Assembly (NCBI GenBank): GCA_963721445.1
Contig: CAVRIZ010000008.1
Location: 248,001 to 312,000 of the forward strand
Length of the DNA: 64,000 nt
DNA from: DAIOEK01 sp963721445
Lineage (GTDB): Bacteria; Chloroflexota; Anaerolineae; Anaerolineales; Anaerolineaceae
Reading direction: 5' to 3'
A program made the translations under genes and the position numbers. The notes beneath the pieces were generated by a model. That model was given only the letters and a program-made list of their open reading frames with translations. It did no database searches and had not been told where the DNA came from. Positions 51,773 through 60,360 of the stretch are shown in pieces (position 1 is the stretch's first letter; every line of letters begins with the position of its first letter).

Positions 51773-53032
51773 TTACTCCTGCCACTCCAATTCATTATCA
51801 CCCACGAAAACCGTTTCGCCTTCCTCGATACCAGCTTTTCGCAGAGCGTCATCCACCCCTATATGCTGCATCATTCGTTGGAATCGCCGAACCAATTCTT
51901 CCATTTCCCAGTACGTCATGGCCGCGGCTCGCTCGATTGACTTCCCGGAAACTCGCCAACCGCCTTCTTCTTTCAAGACAGTGAAATTCCGTGCATCTTC
52001 TTCCGCTTTATAGACCGGCAATTCTGTTGGTTTTTCCTGGATGGGCGCTGTTTTCAACAACTCAGCAGCCTTCCAGAGTAATGGTTGTAGATCCGTCCGC
52101 GCAAGAGCCGAGATAGTGAGTAGCTCGACCCCTTTTTTCTTAAAGGCAGCTTTTAGCTTCTTCACTTTCGCTTCGACGTCCGACTGGTCAATTTTGTTCA
52201 ATACCACGATTTGAGGTTTTTCAGCTAACCTGGCATCAAATAATGCTAATTCGCTGTTGATCTGGCTGTAATCAGATATGGGATCGGTAGATTCACCATT
52301 CAACAGGTGGATGATGATCCGGCAGCGCTGAATATGGCGTAAAAAAGCATCCCCTAATCCAGCTCCCAGATGAGCACCTTCGATCAATCCAGGAATATCC
52401 GCGAGAATGAGCTGATTGGCGTCATCCAGATAGGACACGCCCAAATTGGGTTCCAGCGTTGTAAATGGATAATCAGCGATCTTGGGTTGGGCATTGGTAA
52501 CCGCCGCCAGCAGGCTCGACTTTCCCGCGTTGGGAAGACCCACAATGCCGACATCCGCGATGAGTTTTAGCTCCAAACGCAGCACTTTCTCCTCAGCGGG
52601 TTCCCCCTTCTCGGCTGTTTTGGGAGCCTGGTTGCGTGAATTCATGAAATGCGGATTCCCACGTCCGCCACGACCGCCCTTGCATATCTGCAGGCGCTGT
52701 CCGTTCTCGACCAGGTCGCCTAATAATTGACCCGTAACATCGTCATAAATAATCGTTCCCGGTGGTACCTGAACGATGCAGTCTTTTCCGCTCCGGCCGG
52801 TCTGATCATTGATGGCCCCTTTACGACCGTCATCCGCCATGTATTTGGATTGGTGCTGGAAGGCGTACAGCGTATTCATATGCGCGTTTACTTCCAGGAT
52901 CAGGTTGCCGCCGTGTCCGCCGTCTCCGCCATCAGGACCACCGCGCGCCACGTATTTCTCACGGTGAAAGTGGATCATACCGTCCCCACCTTTGCCGGAT
53001 CGTACTGAAATGGTTACTTGATCGATAAACAT
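51773..53032 (-). CDS. obgE: Obg family GTPase CgtA/ObgE
   Basis: ObgE, 419 residues, a ribosome-associated GTPase. The glycine-rich Obg domain opens FIDQVTISVRSGKGGDGMIHF and has RGGPDGGDGGHGG; the G domain shows VGLPNAGKSSLLAAVT (G1), DIPGLIEGAH (G3) and LNKIDQSD (G4); a C-terminal OCT-like domain follows (TVLKEEGGWRVSGKSIERAAAMTYWEMEE...RRFQRMMQHIGVDDALRKAGIEEGETVFVG). ATG 53032 matches the usual start; the frame extends to 53101. A TATAAT lies only six bases before this ATG on the minus strand and no good ribosome site is seen, so the transcript may be leaderless. Confidence 0.94.
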   Translation of the reverse strand: MFIDQVTISVRSGKGGDGMIHFHREKYVARGGPDGGDGGHGGNLILEVNAHMNTLYAFQHQSKYMADDGRKGAINDQTGRSGKDCIVQVPPGTIIYDDVTGQLLGDLVENGQRLQICKGGRGGRGNPHFMNSRNQAPKTAEKGEPAEEKVLRLELKLIADVGIVGLPNAGKSSLLAAVTNAQPKIADYPFTTLEPNLGVSYLDDANQLILADIPGLIEGAHLGAGLGDAFLRHIQRCRIIIHLLNGESTDPISDYSQINSELALFDARLAEKPQIVVLNKIDQSDVEAKVKKLKAAFKKKGVELLTISALARTDLQPLLWKAAELLKTAPIQEKPTELPVYKAEEDARNFTVLKEEGGWRVSGKSIERAAAMTYWEMEELVRRFQRMMQHIGVDDALRKAGIEEGETVFVGDNELEWQE

Positions 53033-53119
53033 GCTCTCATTATAACGGACGATGGATGCGAATAGGGATCGGAGATTGGACATCAGGGCTTGGTTCGACA
53101 TTCATGCCATAATTGAGCT

Positions 53120-53660
53120 GTGATCCGACATCGCCGTTCGATTCGTCTGCCAAATTATGATTACACCCAACCAGGGGCGTATTACGTTACCCTGGTGACG
53201 AAAGATCGCATCTGTCTGTTTGGTGATGTGGTGGATGGGGAAATAAAACATTCGGAATTTGGAAAAATCGTATTATTCTGTTGGGGTGCAATTCCTGAAC
53301 ATTTTCCATTTGTTGAAATCGATACATTCGTTGTTATGCCAAATCATATCCATGGAATATTTATGATCAATGAACATCCATCCGTAGGGGCGACGCAGAC
53401 ATCGATTCACGTAGGGGCGACGCATGCGTCGCCCCTACCATACCCAAATGGTCCACCGCCTGGATCGGTTGGCGCAATTATTCGGTGCATACCGATCTGC
53501 GGTTTCAAAACAAATCCACCGCATTTCCCCCAACATACAGGTTTGGCAACGCAATTATTATGAACGGGTCATCCGAAACGAAAAAGAATTGGAACGGATC
53601 AGGAAATATATACAAAACAATCCATTTACCTGGAATGATGATCAGGAAAATCGAAAATAA
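53120..53660 (+). CDS. REP-associated tyrosine transposase (RAYT/TnpA_REP), frame broken once
   Basis: A transposase-like protein of the Y1/IS200 superfamily, about 179 residues. The N-terminus RHRRSIRLPNYDYTQPGAYYVTLVTKDRICLFG and the HUH motif in FVVMPNHIHGIF are diagnostic; the catalytic tyrosine lies in VWQRNYYERVIRNEKELERIRKYIQNNP, in the second frame. An extra C at 53483 explains the break (GAIIGAYRSAVSKQIH). Start is GTG 53120. The variable middle part contains a 28-bp palindromic REP and a half-copy, in frame. RAYTs mobilise REP palindromes rather than themselves. It lies between two minus-strand housekeeping genes, as an inserted unit. Confidence 0.85.
53384..53438. repeat. REP palindrome and half-copy inside the transposase frame
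   Basis: A perfect 28-bp palindrome at 53411-53438 has the half-site GTAGGGGCGACGCA. The same 14 bases stand alone at 53384-53397, so the unit repeats at a 27-base distance. Translated in frame the repeats read VGATQTSIH and VGATHASPLPY. It lies in the part of RAYT proteins that normally varies in length. Confidence 0.92.
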
Positions 53661-53692
53661 ACAGGGACTGTTGCTTGCATACAGTCCCTGTT
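53660..53692 (+). terminator. 11-bp hairpin after the transposase gene
   Basis: AACAGGGACTG (53660-53670) pairs perfectly with CAGTCCCTGTT (53682-53692), loop of 11 bases, beginning at the last base of the RAYT stop codon. No T-run follows directly, so it may be a terminator or another REP-like structure. Confidence 0.6.
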
Positions 53693-53723
53693 ACTTGTTT
53701 CTAATTACTTGTTTCTGATTTAT
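53689..53723. repeat. Short heptad array
   Basis: TGTTACT, TGTTTCT, AATTACT, TGTTTCT and GATTTAT are five consecutive 7-base units of the family seen at 19.4 and 47.9 kb, between the RAYT gene and the minus-strand COG2403 gene. Confidence 0.7.
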
Positions 53724-53729
53724 TACCTT

Positions 53730-55052
53730 TTATTTTCCGAATTTCTTCTTCAGAATATCTTCCAGGGTCGGCTGACCGATCTCCTGCAGCTCATAGCGGA
53801 CACGCTGCATCGGTTTATTCACCTTGATGATTCGGTTCAGATCGATCGGGGTGGCACTGATCACCAGATCCACATCTGCGTTATTGATGGTCTGCTCGAG
53901 GTCTTTGGTCATCTCATCGCCATATCCCATCGCGGGTAATATCGGACCGGTAGACGGATATTTCTTGTAGGTCGCAGCAATACCACCCACCGCGTAACGG
54001 ACGGGGATCCACGATCTCAGCAGCGCCAAAGCGGCGGGCAGCCACCCAGCCGGCGCCGTACGCCATCTCGCCATGGGTAAGGGTCGGACCGTCTTCGATG
54101 ACCAGGACGCGTTTTCCACGGATGGATTCAGGGTTGTCCACAAATAAGGGGGACGCGCCTTCGATCACAACGGCGTTTGGATTCAGTGCGTGCAGGTTCG
54201 CGCGAACTTTCATCACACTTTCAGAATTGGCCGTATCGACCTTGTTGATGACAAACACGTCGGCTGCCCGACAATTGGTCTCACCGGGATGGTAGGTACT
54301 TTCATGACCCGGACGATGAGGGTCGGCAACCACAATCTGCAGGTCGGAAATATAGAACGGGAAGTCGTTATTGCCACCGTCCCAGAGGATGATGTCCACT
54401 TCCTTCTCGGCCAGGCGCAGGATGGCTTCATAATCGACACCGGCAAAAACCAACACGCCATTATCGAGGTGAGGTTCGTATTCCTCGCGCTCTTCGATGG
54501 TGCATTCATGTTTATCCAGGTCGGCGTAGGTTGCAAATCGTTGGGCTTTCTGTTTGACCAGATCACCATATGGCATGGGATGGCGGATGGCGGCAACTTT
54601 GTAACCCAGTTCCCCGAAGAATCTGGGATACGCGGCGGGTGGTCTGGGATTTCCCAGAACCGGTTCGCACAGCACAGACCGACACAACCGGTTTGGTACT
54701 TTTTAATTGGGTCAGACGGGTACCCATGAGTCGGAAATCTGCCCCGGCAGCCAAAACAATGGATGCCTTGTGCATAACGTACTCGTGGGGTACATCGCTG
54801 TAGGCAAAGACCACTTGATCCACCTTCAGATCCTTGATCAATTTAACCAGATCTGATTTCGGGATGAATGGGTATCCCTTTGGGATACAACGATCCCGCC
54901 AGTTCAGCGGGATATTTCCGCTCATCAATATTCGGAATCTGAGTAGCGGTGAAAGCCACCACTTCGTAGTCTTTATTATCGCGATAAAAGACATTGAAGT
55001 TGTGGAAGTCGCGCCCGGCGGCGCCCATGATCAGTGTTCTGATTGGTGACAT
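53730..55052 (-). CDS. COG2403 / cyclic 2,3-diphosphoglycerate synthetase-like protein, frame broken three times
   Basis: A protein of about 439 residues assembled from three frames. It starts SPIRTLIMGAAGRDFHNFNVFYRDN, a Rossmann-like domain, has a P-loop VCAVRTGSGKSQTTRRV near residue 130, then VDIILWDGGNNDFPFY, INKVDTANSESV (GTPase-like NKxD) and VLVIEDGPTLTHGEMAYGAG, and ends with LQEIGQPTLEDILKKKFGK. Breaks are explained by one extra base each at 54857-54859 (AAA for AA), 54612-54615 (GGGG for GGG) and 53996-53997. Members are annotated as predicted GTPases or as cyclic 2,3-diphosphoglycerate synthetase, a thermoadaptive solute enzyme known from methanogens. Catalytic role here is not proven. 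Confidence 0.78.
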
Positions 55053-55124
55053 ACAGTTTCTCCTGAGGGTATAGGTTAACCGTCCCGGAGGAGAAAAGTC
55101 AACCCGGGTCGGCAGCGTTGAATC

Positions 55125-56895
55125 TCACATCGCTTCTGGGGCTGTGATGCCCAATAAAGCCAAACTGTTAGCCAGTGTCTGTTTTGCTGCAGCCACCAAT
55201 CTCAGACGTGCTGAGCGCTGCGGTTCTGTAGTTTGTAGCACTGGACATTGATTATAAAAATCATTGAAGGATTGCGCAAGCTTAAAGGCGTAATTGGCGA
55301 TATACAACGGTTTCAAGTCGGCAGCCGACCGCTGAACTTCAGCCGGGAAGCGGGATATCTGATCGATGAGTACGATCTCAGATTGTTCCAGAGGATATGT
55401 ATATTCAGCGATGGCAGGAATGACGCGACTTGTTCTTGCGTAGAATACTATTCGCACGTACATGGGCGTATTGAATATAAGGAGCTGCCTGCCCGTCAAA
55501 ATTGAGGGCTTCTTCCCAATCGAAAGTGACGATCTTTCCATTGTCCCGGTTAAGCATGGAAAATTTGATCGCTCCGAGGGCGACTGAAGTGCCAATCGAC
55601 CGTTTTTCATCCTCACCCAGAGAGGAATTCTTCTTCTCAACAACGGCCATCGCGCGTGCGATGGCTTCGGTGAGGAGATCTTCCAATAAAACAACGGTCC
55701 CATCGCGGGACGACATGGTCACATTACCCGGCAGGTTTACAATTTCATAACTCAGATGAGCACATCTGGATGCCCAGTCGAAACCCATGATCTCAAACAT
55801 CTTGTAGATTTGCTGCATGTAAAGCGATTGACGAACATCAATCACATAGATGGATTTTTCGAGGTTGTAATCCTGGAATTTCTTGATCCCGAGCGGAAGG
55901 TCGGTGGTCGCATAGAGAGATGTCCCATCCGAGCGGAGGACCACCAGTACCCGGTATTTTTCCTTGGGTAATCCAAGAACCTGGTCAATGTTAATGAAAA
56001 CAGCCTCATCCGGGCGACCATCGGTGGCAATGCCCTTCGCAATGAGATCTGCAACAAGTGCCTTACCCTCATCTTCGTTTTCGCTTGGAAAATAGTATTT
56101 ATCGAATTTTGCGCCCAATACAGCGTACATCTGGTTGAAGCCATCGATCGACCATTGTCTGGATCGCTGCCACAGCTCCACCACATCCGGGTCACGCTGA
56201 TCCCAGCGTACGAATAGCTCACGTACTGAAGCGGCAAATTCAGGATCGTCATTAAATCGTCTGTCTGCTTCCGCGTAGAGATCACCCATCCAGCGGGTAA
56301 TGTTTTCCGGGGGATGCTCTCCCTTATGGAATTGCCGGTAATTCGCCAACCATTTCAAAACATGGAGACCAATATCTCCCATATAGTTGGCTCGAATTAC
56401 CTTAAAGCCAGCGAATTCAAGGATCTCACAAACGCTTGATCCAAGGATAAGATTGCGAAGATGCCCGACATGGAATGCTTTATGGGTGTTGGGTTGGGAG
56501 TATTCAACCATGACCTGTTTCCCACCCTGGTCACCCTTCCCAAAATTTGTTTTCTCCGTCAGCGCAGTATTCACCACCTGTCGGACGAATGTACTCCGAT
56601 CGAAGGTAAGGTTTAAATAGCCTTTAATCACCTCGACATGTGAGAAACCGTCTGGAATTCCCAGTTCTTTCGCAAAAGAATCCGCCAATTCACCAGCCAG
56701 GGATGGAATATTCGCCTTGATTTCCTGTGAGCGAGCAAAGGTCGATGCAATTTGAAAGAACGAAGTTGAGATACCCCACTGACCGGCAAATGGAATAGGC
56801 GACCAGGAGAAATCCATAGCCGGCAGATTGTTCTGAATGCAGAAACCTGCCAGTTTTTCATTGAGAAATTGCAGCTCTTTTTCAAACAGGCTCAT
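55125..56895 (-). CDS. argS: Arginyl-tRNA synthetase ArgS, frame broken once
   Basis: ArgS, a class I synthetase of about 589 residues. In the main frame: N-terminal Add-1-like domain, MVEYSQPNTHKAFHVGHLRNLILG containing the HVGH (HIGH-type) site, NYMGDIGLHVLKWL, YVIDVRQSLYMQQIYKMFE and LPGNVTMSSRDGTVVLLEDL (KMSKS equivalent MSSRDG). The anticodon-binding C-terminus RVIPAIAEYTYPLEQSEIVLIDQI...ALLGITAPEAM is in another frame; one extra base near 55424-55431 explains this. Gene order rpsT then argS on the minus strand, separated by a terminator. Confidence 0.92.
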
Positions 56896-56941
56896 TGGTA
56901 TGACTCCGATGAAAAAATTATATCAGGATTGATGGAATTAG

Positions 56942-57006
56942 AGAGACCTGAGATCAGAGGACCAGAAACCAGTATATGGTAAATGGCGACTGATTTCCAG
57001 TTACGA
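56942..57006. repeat. Heptad repeats in inverted arrangement upstream of argS
   Basis: AGAGACC, TGAGATC, AGAGGACC, AGAAACC run in one sense and GGTAAAT, GGCGACT, GATTTCC, AGTTACG in the other, around AGTATAT. The halves are partly complementary. It occupies the leader region of argS on the minus strand. Confidence 0.65.
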
Positions 57007-57032
57007 TATATTGGAATTTACACTGGGGAAAC

Positions 57033-57060
57033 AAAAAAGCGGGAGAGTTAGCTCCCGCTT
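57033..57060 (-). terminator. Terminator after rpsT
   Basis: AAGCGGGAG (57037-57045) pairs with CTCCCGCTT (57052-57060), loop of six bases; on the minus strand it is followed by TTTTTTGT. It lies 18 bases after the rpsT stop. Confidence 0.9.
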
Positions 57061-57078
57061 ATGTGGTTTATCTGGTGA

Positions 57079-57346
57079 TTACTTCGTCGAGGCGTTCAGG
57101 CGTTTCATCAGACGGCTCTTACGACGCGCGGCGTTGTTCTTGTGGACAACACCCTTTGCAGCAGCCGTATCGAGAGTGCTGATGGCGGTCATAACGGCGG
57201 CTGTTCGATTCTTCCGCTGTTCCTGTACTGATCGCTTTATGCGCGGCGGTGATAAACGTACGAGCGGAACCACGATACACGCGGTTAGCGATGCGTTTCT
57301 TTTCGTTTTGTTTGTTTCTTTTGATCGCAGATTTAATGTTTGCCAA
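57079..57346 (-). CDS. rpsT: 30S ribosomal protein S20, frame broken once
   Basis: S20, 88 residues after correction. It starts ANIKSAIKRNKQNEKKRIANRVYRGSARTFI in one frame and continues RTAAVMTAISTLDTAAAKGVVHKNNAARRKSRLMKRL in another. Removing one extra base at about 57208 joins them as STGTAEERTAAVMTA. Both halves are typical of S20, so it is an intact gene in reality. It has its own terminator at 57033-57060 and lies beside the RNase P RNA gene, which is on the opposite strand. Confidence 0.92.
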
Positions 57347-57434
57347 TTTCGTCCTCCGAAAATTCTTTCACACAACGAGCGGTAATTATACCTTAGGGTC
57401 TGAAATTGTCAATGGAATGGGATATGTTGAAGGA

Positions 57435-57507
57435 AGTAATTAGTAAATAGAAACCAGTAATTGGTAAAAAATATTTGAAACCAGTTTCAAATTTCTAGTT
57501 TCTGGAT
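57435..57507. repeat. Heptad repeats between rpsT and rnpB
   Basis: AGTAATT, AGTAAAT, AGAAACC, AGTAATT, GGTAAAA, then AGTTTCA, AATTTCT, AGTTTCT, GGATTTT. The two senses face each other around TATTTGAAACC, as in the arrays at 19.3 and 56.9 kb. Confidence 0.7.
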
Positions 57508-57548
57508 TTTCCCATATTTGACGGTTGATGGTTAAAAAGGTAATATTA

Positions 57549-57960
57549 GGTCGCCAGGCTGGACGGATGGGCGCGGCCATATACAGTTGGCCGAGGAAAG
57601 TCCGCGCTCCAGAGAGCAGGTTGCCGGGTAATACCCGGTGCGCCGTAAGGTGCAGGATAGGGCCACAGAAATATACCGCCCCTCTCGAGCAATCGGGGGT
57701 GGGTGAGGGTGAAAAGGTGGTGTAAGAGACCACCGGCGCCAGTAGTAATACGGGCGGCCAGGCAACCCCCTTCCGGAGCAAGGCCAAGCAGGGATACAAC
57801 CGGTCCGCCGGTGGAGATAGCTCGTCTCCCGTAATCCCGGGTAGGCTGCTAGACCGGAGCGGTAACGTTCCGGCCAGAGAGATGCTCATCGCCTCGAGCG
57901 AAGTCCTTCGGGATACCCGCTAAAGGTACAGAACGCGGCTTATAGTCCAGCCTGGCAACT
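57549..57960 (+). ncRNA. rnpB: RNase P RNA, bacterial class A
   Basis: The conserved 5' block GAGGAAAGTCCGCGCTCC begins near 57593 and the 3' block ACAGAACGCGGCTTATAGTCC near 57929. The terminal P1 helix is CCAGGCTGGA (57554-57563) with TCCAGCCTGG (57946-57955). Internal landmarks include CCACAGAAATATACCGCC (57662) and the GGTAAGGGTG-like junction and AGAGAGATGCTCATCGCC region. The length of about 410 bases fits a class A RNA. A T-run (CTTTTTTCCTTT) directly after P1 makes the P1 helix double as a terminator. The RNA 5'-processes tRNA precursors with protein RnpA. Exact ends are estimated to within a few bases. Confidence 0.95.
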
Positions 57961-58044
57961 TTTTTCCTTTACATCCAAATATCTACTAAACACATCTCAA
58001 ACGATTTCGAATTCGGTTCATAATTCTTCCGGATTACAAATCAA

Positions 58045-58079
58045 AAAAGCAACCCATGATTTTTCTCATGGGTTGCTTT
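58045..58079 (-). terminator. Terminator of the citrate synthase operon
   Basis: AAAGCAACCCATGA (58046-58059) pairs with TCATGGGTTGCTTT (58066-58079), a 14-bp perfect stem. On the minus strand the stem is followed by a TTTTTT run. It lies about 40 bases after the citrate synthase stop. Confidence 0.92.
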
Positions 58080-58116
58080 GTGTGGACTACCAAGCTGGCA
58101 AGGACACCAGCGTGTG

Positions 58117-59433
58117 CTACTTCGGGTTTCCATTCCGTTCGATTACCATCTTTTCCAAAATTTCCGTTGTCAATGATTTTGGCCGCTCCAACGGCTTACC
58201 CATCGCACGAGACCAGGTTACATGGGTGGTAATACCCAGGATGCGGCTAAATCCGAACAAAACGGTGTAGAAATCAGATTCGGTCAACCCGAAGAAGCAT
58301 TGTAGAGTTCCATTGATCGCATCTACATTCGGCCAGGGATTCTTTACTTTATTCGTATTCCGAAGTATATCCGGTAAAACCTGGTAGACCATATCCACCA
58401 GTTTGAATAACTCATATTCCGGCATGTATTTCATGGCAAATTCGTATTGAGCGGTAAAACGCGGATCAGTCACCCTAAGCACTGCATGACCGTACCCCGG
58501 AATTACTCGCCCACTATTTAAAAAGTTGGTCAGGTATTCACATAACTGGTCTTTTGTAGGCAATCCATCGAAATACGCTTGGACATCCTGCAACCATCGC
58601 AAGCATTCCTGGTTGGCAAGACCATGCAATGGTCCGGCGAGGCCTAGCATACCTGCTCCACAGGATAAATAAATATCGGACAAGGCGGATCCGACCAGGT
58701 GGCTGGCATGAGCACTGACATTGGCGCCTTCATGGTCTGAATGTAAGACCACGAACAATCGCATAAGATCCATGTATGCCCGATCATTTTTTCCGATCAT
58801 GTGGGCAAAATTCGCGCTCCAATCCAATTTTGGGTTTGGATGGACGAAAATCCCATTCCGATATTTTAAGTTGTAGATGTTTGCCACGATGGTTGGCAGC
58901 TTGGCGGTTAGATTCAGGCTATCTTCAAGGTAGAAACCCCAGTAATCCTTTTTATCGATCCCATAATAAAACCGGCGCGCAAACACAGATTCACTCTGAA
59001 GCGCCATGATTGCCTGTGAGAAAAGTGTCATCGGGTGTGTATACGCTGGCATCGGCTGAAGAGATTTGAACACGTGCTCCGGTACATTGCTCCTCACCTT
59101 CCATTCGATTTCCACTTCGTTCGCTTCCTGTTTAGTGGGCATATCACCGGTCATGAGTAAATAATACAAACCACCTGCCAGTGGAAAATCGCCATGATCA
59201 GCTTTAGGCAGCAGATCAAGGACCTGTTGAACGGTATATCCTCGCAATCGCAATCCTTCATTCGGATCGACATAGGAGACATCGCTTACCTGGATTGGTA
59301 CTCCCCGGATTCCTCCATAAATTTGTTCCACGGTTACATCCGCGACATTATATGATCCACTATCATGAACCAGTCGGTTCATCCGTTCTTTCTCAGCAGG
59401 AAGCTTGGCTGCGATCTTCTGTTCAATATTCAT
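58117..59433 (-). CDS. gltA: Citrate synthase, eukaryote-like type I
   Basis: Citrate synthase of 438 residues, condensing acetyl-CoA with oxaloacetate. The active-site regions are visible: LHSDHEGANVSAHASHLVGS (first histidine), GLAGPLHGLANQECLRWL, RVIPGYGHAVLRVTDPR (second histidine) and NPWPNVDAINGTL (aspartate). These blocks resemble mitochondrial citrate synthases much more than the usual hexameric bacterial GltA. Start ATG 59433 overlaps the IclR-type regulator stop by four bases, so regulator and enzyme are translationally coupled. A 2-methylcitrate synthase activity cannot be excluded, but the icd and acn genes opposite favour a TCA role. Confidence 0.9.
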   Translation of the reverse strand: MNIEQKIAAKLPAEKERMNRLVHDSGSYNVADVTVEQIYGGIRGVPIQVSDVSYVDPNEGLRLRGYTVQQVLDLLPKADHGDFPLAGGLYYLLMTGDMPTKQEANEVEIEWKVRSNVPEHVFKSLQPMPAYTHPMTLFSQAIMALQSESVFARRFYYGIDKKDYWGFYLEDSLNLTAKLPTIVANIYNLKYRNGIFVHPNPKLDWSANFAHMIGKNDRAYMDLMRLFVVLHSDHEGANVSAHASHLVGSALSDIYLSCGAGMLGLAGPLHGLANQECLRWLQDVQAYFDGLPTKDQLCEYLTNFLNSGRVIPGYGHAVLRVTDPRFTAQYEFAMKYMPEYELFKLVDMVYQVLPDILRNTNKVKNPWPNVDAINGTLQCFFGLTESDFYTVLFGFSRILGITTHVTWSRAMGKPLERPKSLTTEILEKMVIERNGNPK

Positions 59434-60230
59434 CTCGATTTCCTCAGTGAACTACCGGATTGGAAATAGCTATAACCCATCTGCCTTGAGATTTCCTGGG
59501 CAGCGGAAACAACTTCTCTGGAATACTTTTCGACCGTTTCTTTGGTGAATCGCTGCGAGGGACCAGATATTGTCAATGCGCCAATGACCTCCCGTGAGGC
59601 ACCAAATAAGGGTGCGGCGACTCCGGATGCATCGGATATCCATTCTCCGTGAGATGACGCATATCCCTTAAGGCGGACTTTGTCCAGTTCTGAATGCAAA
59701 ACGGATGGGTCTGTGATCGTCCGGGCAGTGAACGGAGCAAGCGCGCTGGTTTCGATGACTTCCCGGATCTTTGCATCCGGCAAAAACGCCAAGATCGCTT
59801 TCCCGGCTGACCCAGCGTAGAGTGGTAATCGTCGTCCCAATCGGGCTACAATTCGGACCGTTTGAGGTGATTCTAACCGCTCTACGCACACTCGATCGTG
59901 TCCATCCAACACATACAAGCTGATGGTTTCCTGCGTTGTTTGCTGTAATTCGGTCATCACTGGTTGTGCAACAGTCCGAATGTCCAGCGATGTCAGATAA
60001 ACTCCAGTCCAAGTAAGCAGTCGCATTCCAAGGGTATAGCTGCGAGTAGACGAATTTTGACTGAGAATTCCTCGCTCTTTTAGTGAGGTCATCAACCTGC
60101 CGACTGTACTGGTCGTTAATCCCGTCAGACGCGCAGCTTCACGGACTCCCACCTCCGGGCGATCGATACTGAAACAATCCAGGATGGCGCAAATATGTGC
60201 GAGAACACCCTTTTCGTCATTATCCATCAT
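59430..60230 (-). CDS. IclR-family transcriptional regulator
   Basis: A regulator of 266 residues. The N-terminal winged helix is VLAHICAILDCFSIDRPEVGVREAARLTGLTTSTVGRLMTSLKERGIL; the C-terminal IclR effector domain has SLDIRTVAQPVMTELQQTTQETISLYVLDG, PLYAGSAGKAILAFLPD and GYASSHGEWISDASGVAAPLFG. ATG 60230 (or 60227) is preferred to 60314 because AGGAG lies just upstream. It overlaps citrate synthase by four bases and diverges from icd-acnA, so it probably controls this TCA block. The effector could be a TCA or glyoxylate-type acid. A palindrome at 60247 is a candidate autoregulatory site. Confidence 0.9.
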   Translation of the reverse strand: MMDNDEKGVLAHICAILDCFSIDRPEVGVREAARLTGLTTSTVGRLMTSLKERGILSQNSSTRSYTLGMRLLTWTGVYLTSLDIRTVAQPVMTELQQTTQETISLYVLDGHDRVCVERLESPQTVRIVARLGRRLPLYAGSAGKAILAFLPDAKIREVIETSALAPFTARTITDPSVLHSELDKVRLKGYASSHGEWISDASGVAAPLFGASREVIGALTISGPSQRFTKETVEKYSREVVSAAQEISRQMGYSYFQSGSSLRKSR

Positions 60231-60246
60231 CACTCCTGTGTATGTC

Positions 60247-60314
60247 TCACTTAGTGATACATTGTCCCATATAATATTGTATAATAGTGTACTTATATCA
60301 CGATTGCTTGTCAA
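60247..60314. promoter_or_regulatory. Divergent promoter region and operator between iclR and icd
   Basis: On the minus strand TTGACA (60314-60309, perfect) is followed 17 bases later by TACACT (60291-60286), a probable promoter for the iclR-gltA operon. TCACTTAGTGA at 60247-60257 is an 11-base palindrome between this promoter and the iclR start, a candidate operator. On the plus strand TATAAT at 60270-60275 and 60280-60285 could be -10 boxes for icd, but no matching -35 was found. Confidence 0.6.
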
Positions 60315-60360
60315 TAGAATTCCATCCAGCGAATCAAGTCCGGGTTTGAGGTGAACGCCA

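Noticed and set aside
55125..56895. Reading argS, rpsT, rsmH and acnA as true pseudogenes
   Set aside because: Both sides of each break are fully conserved and single-base changes restore them; several are essential genes, so error is the simpler explanation.
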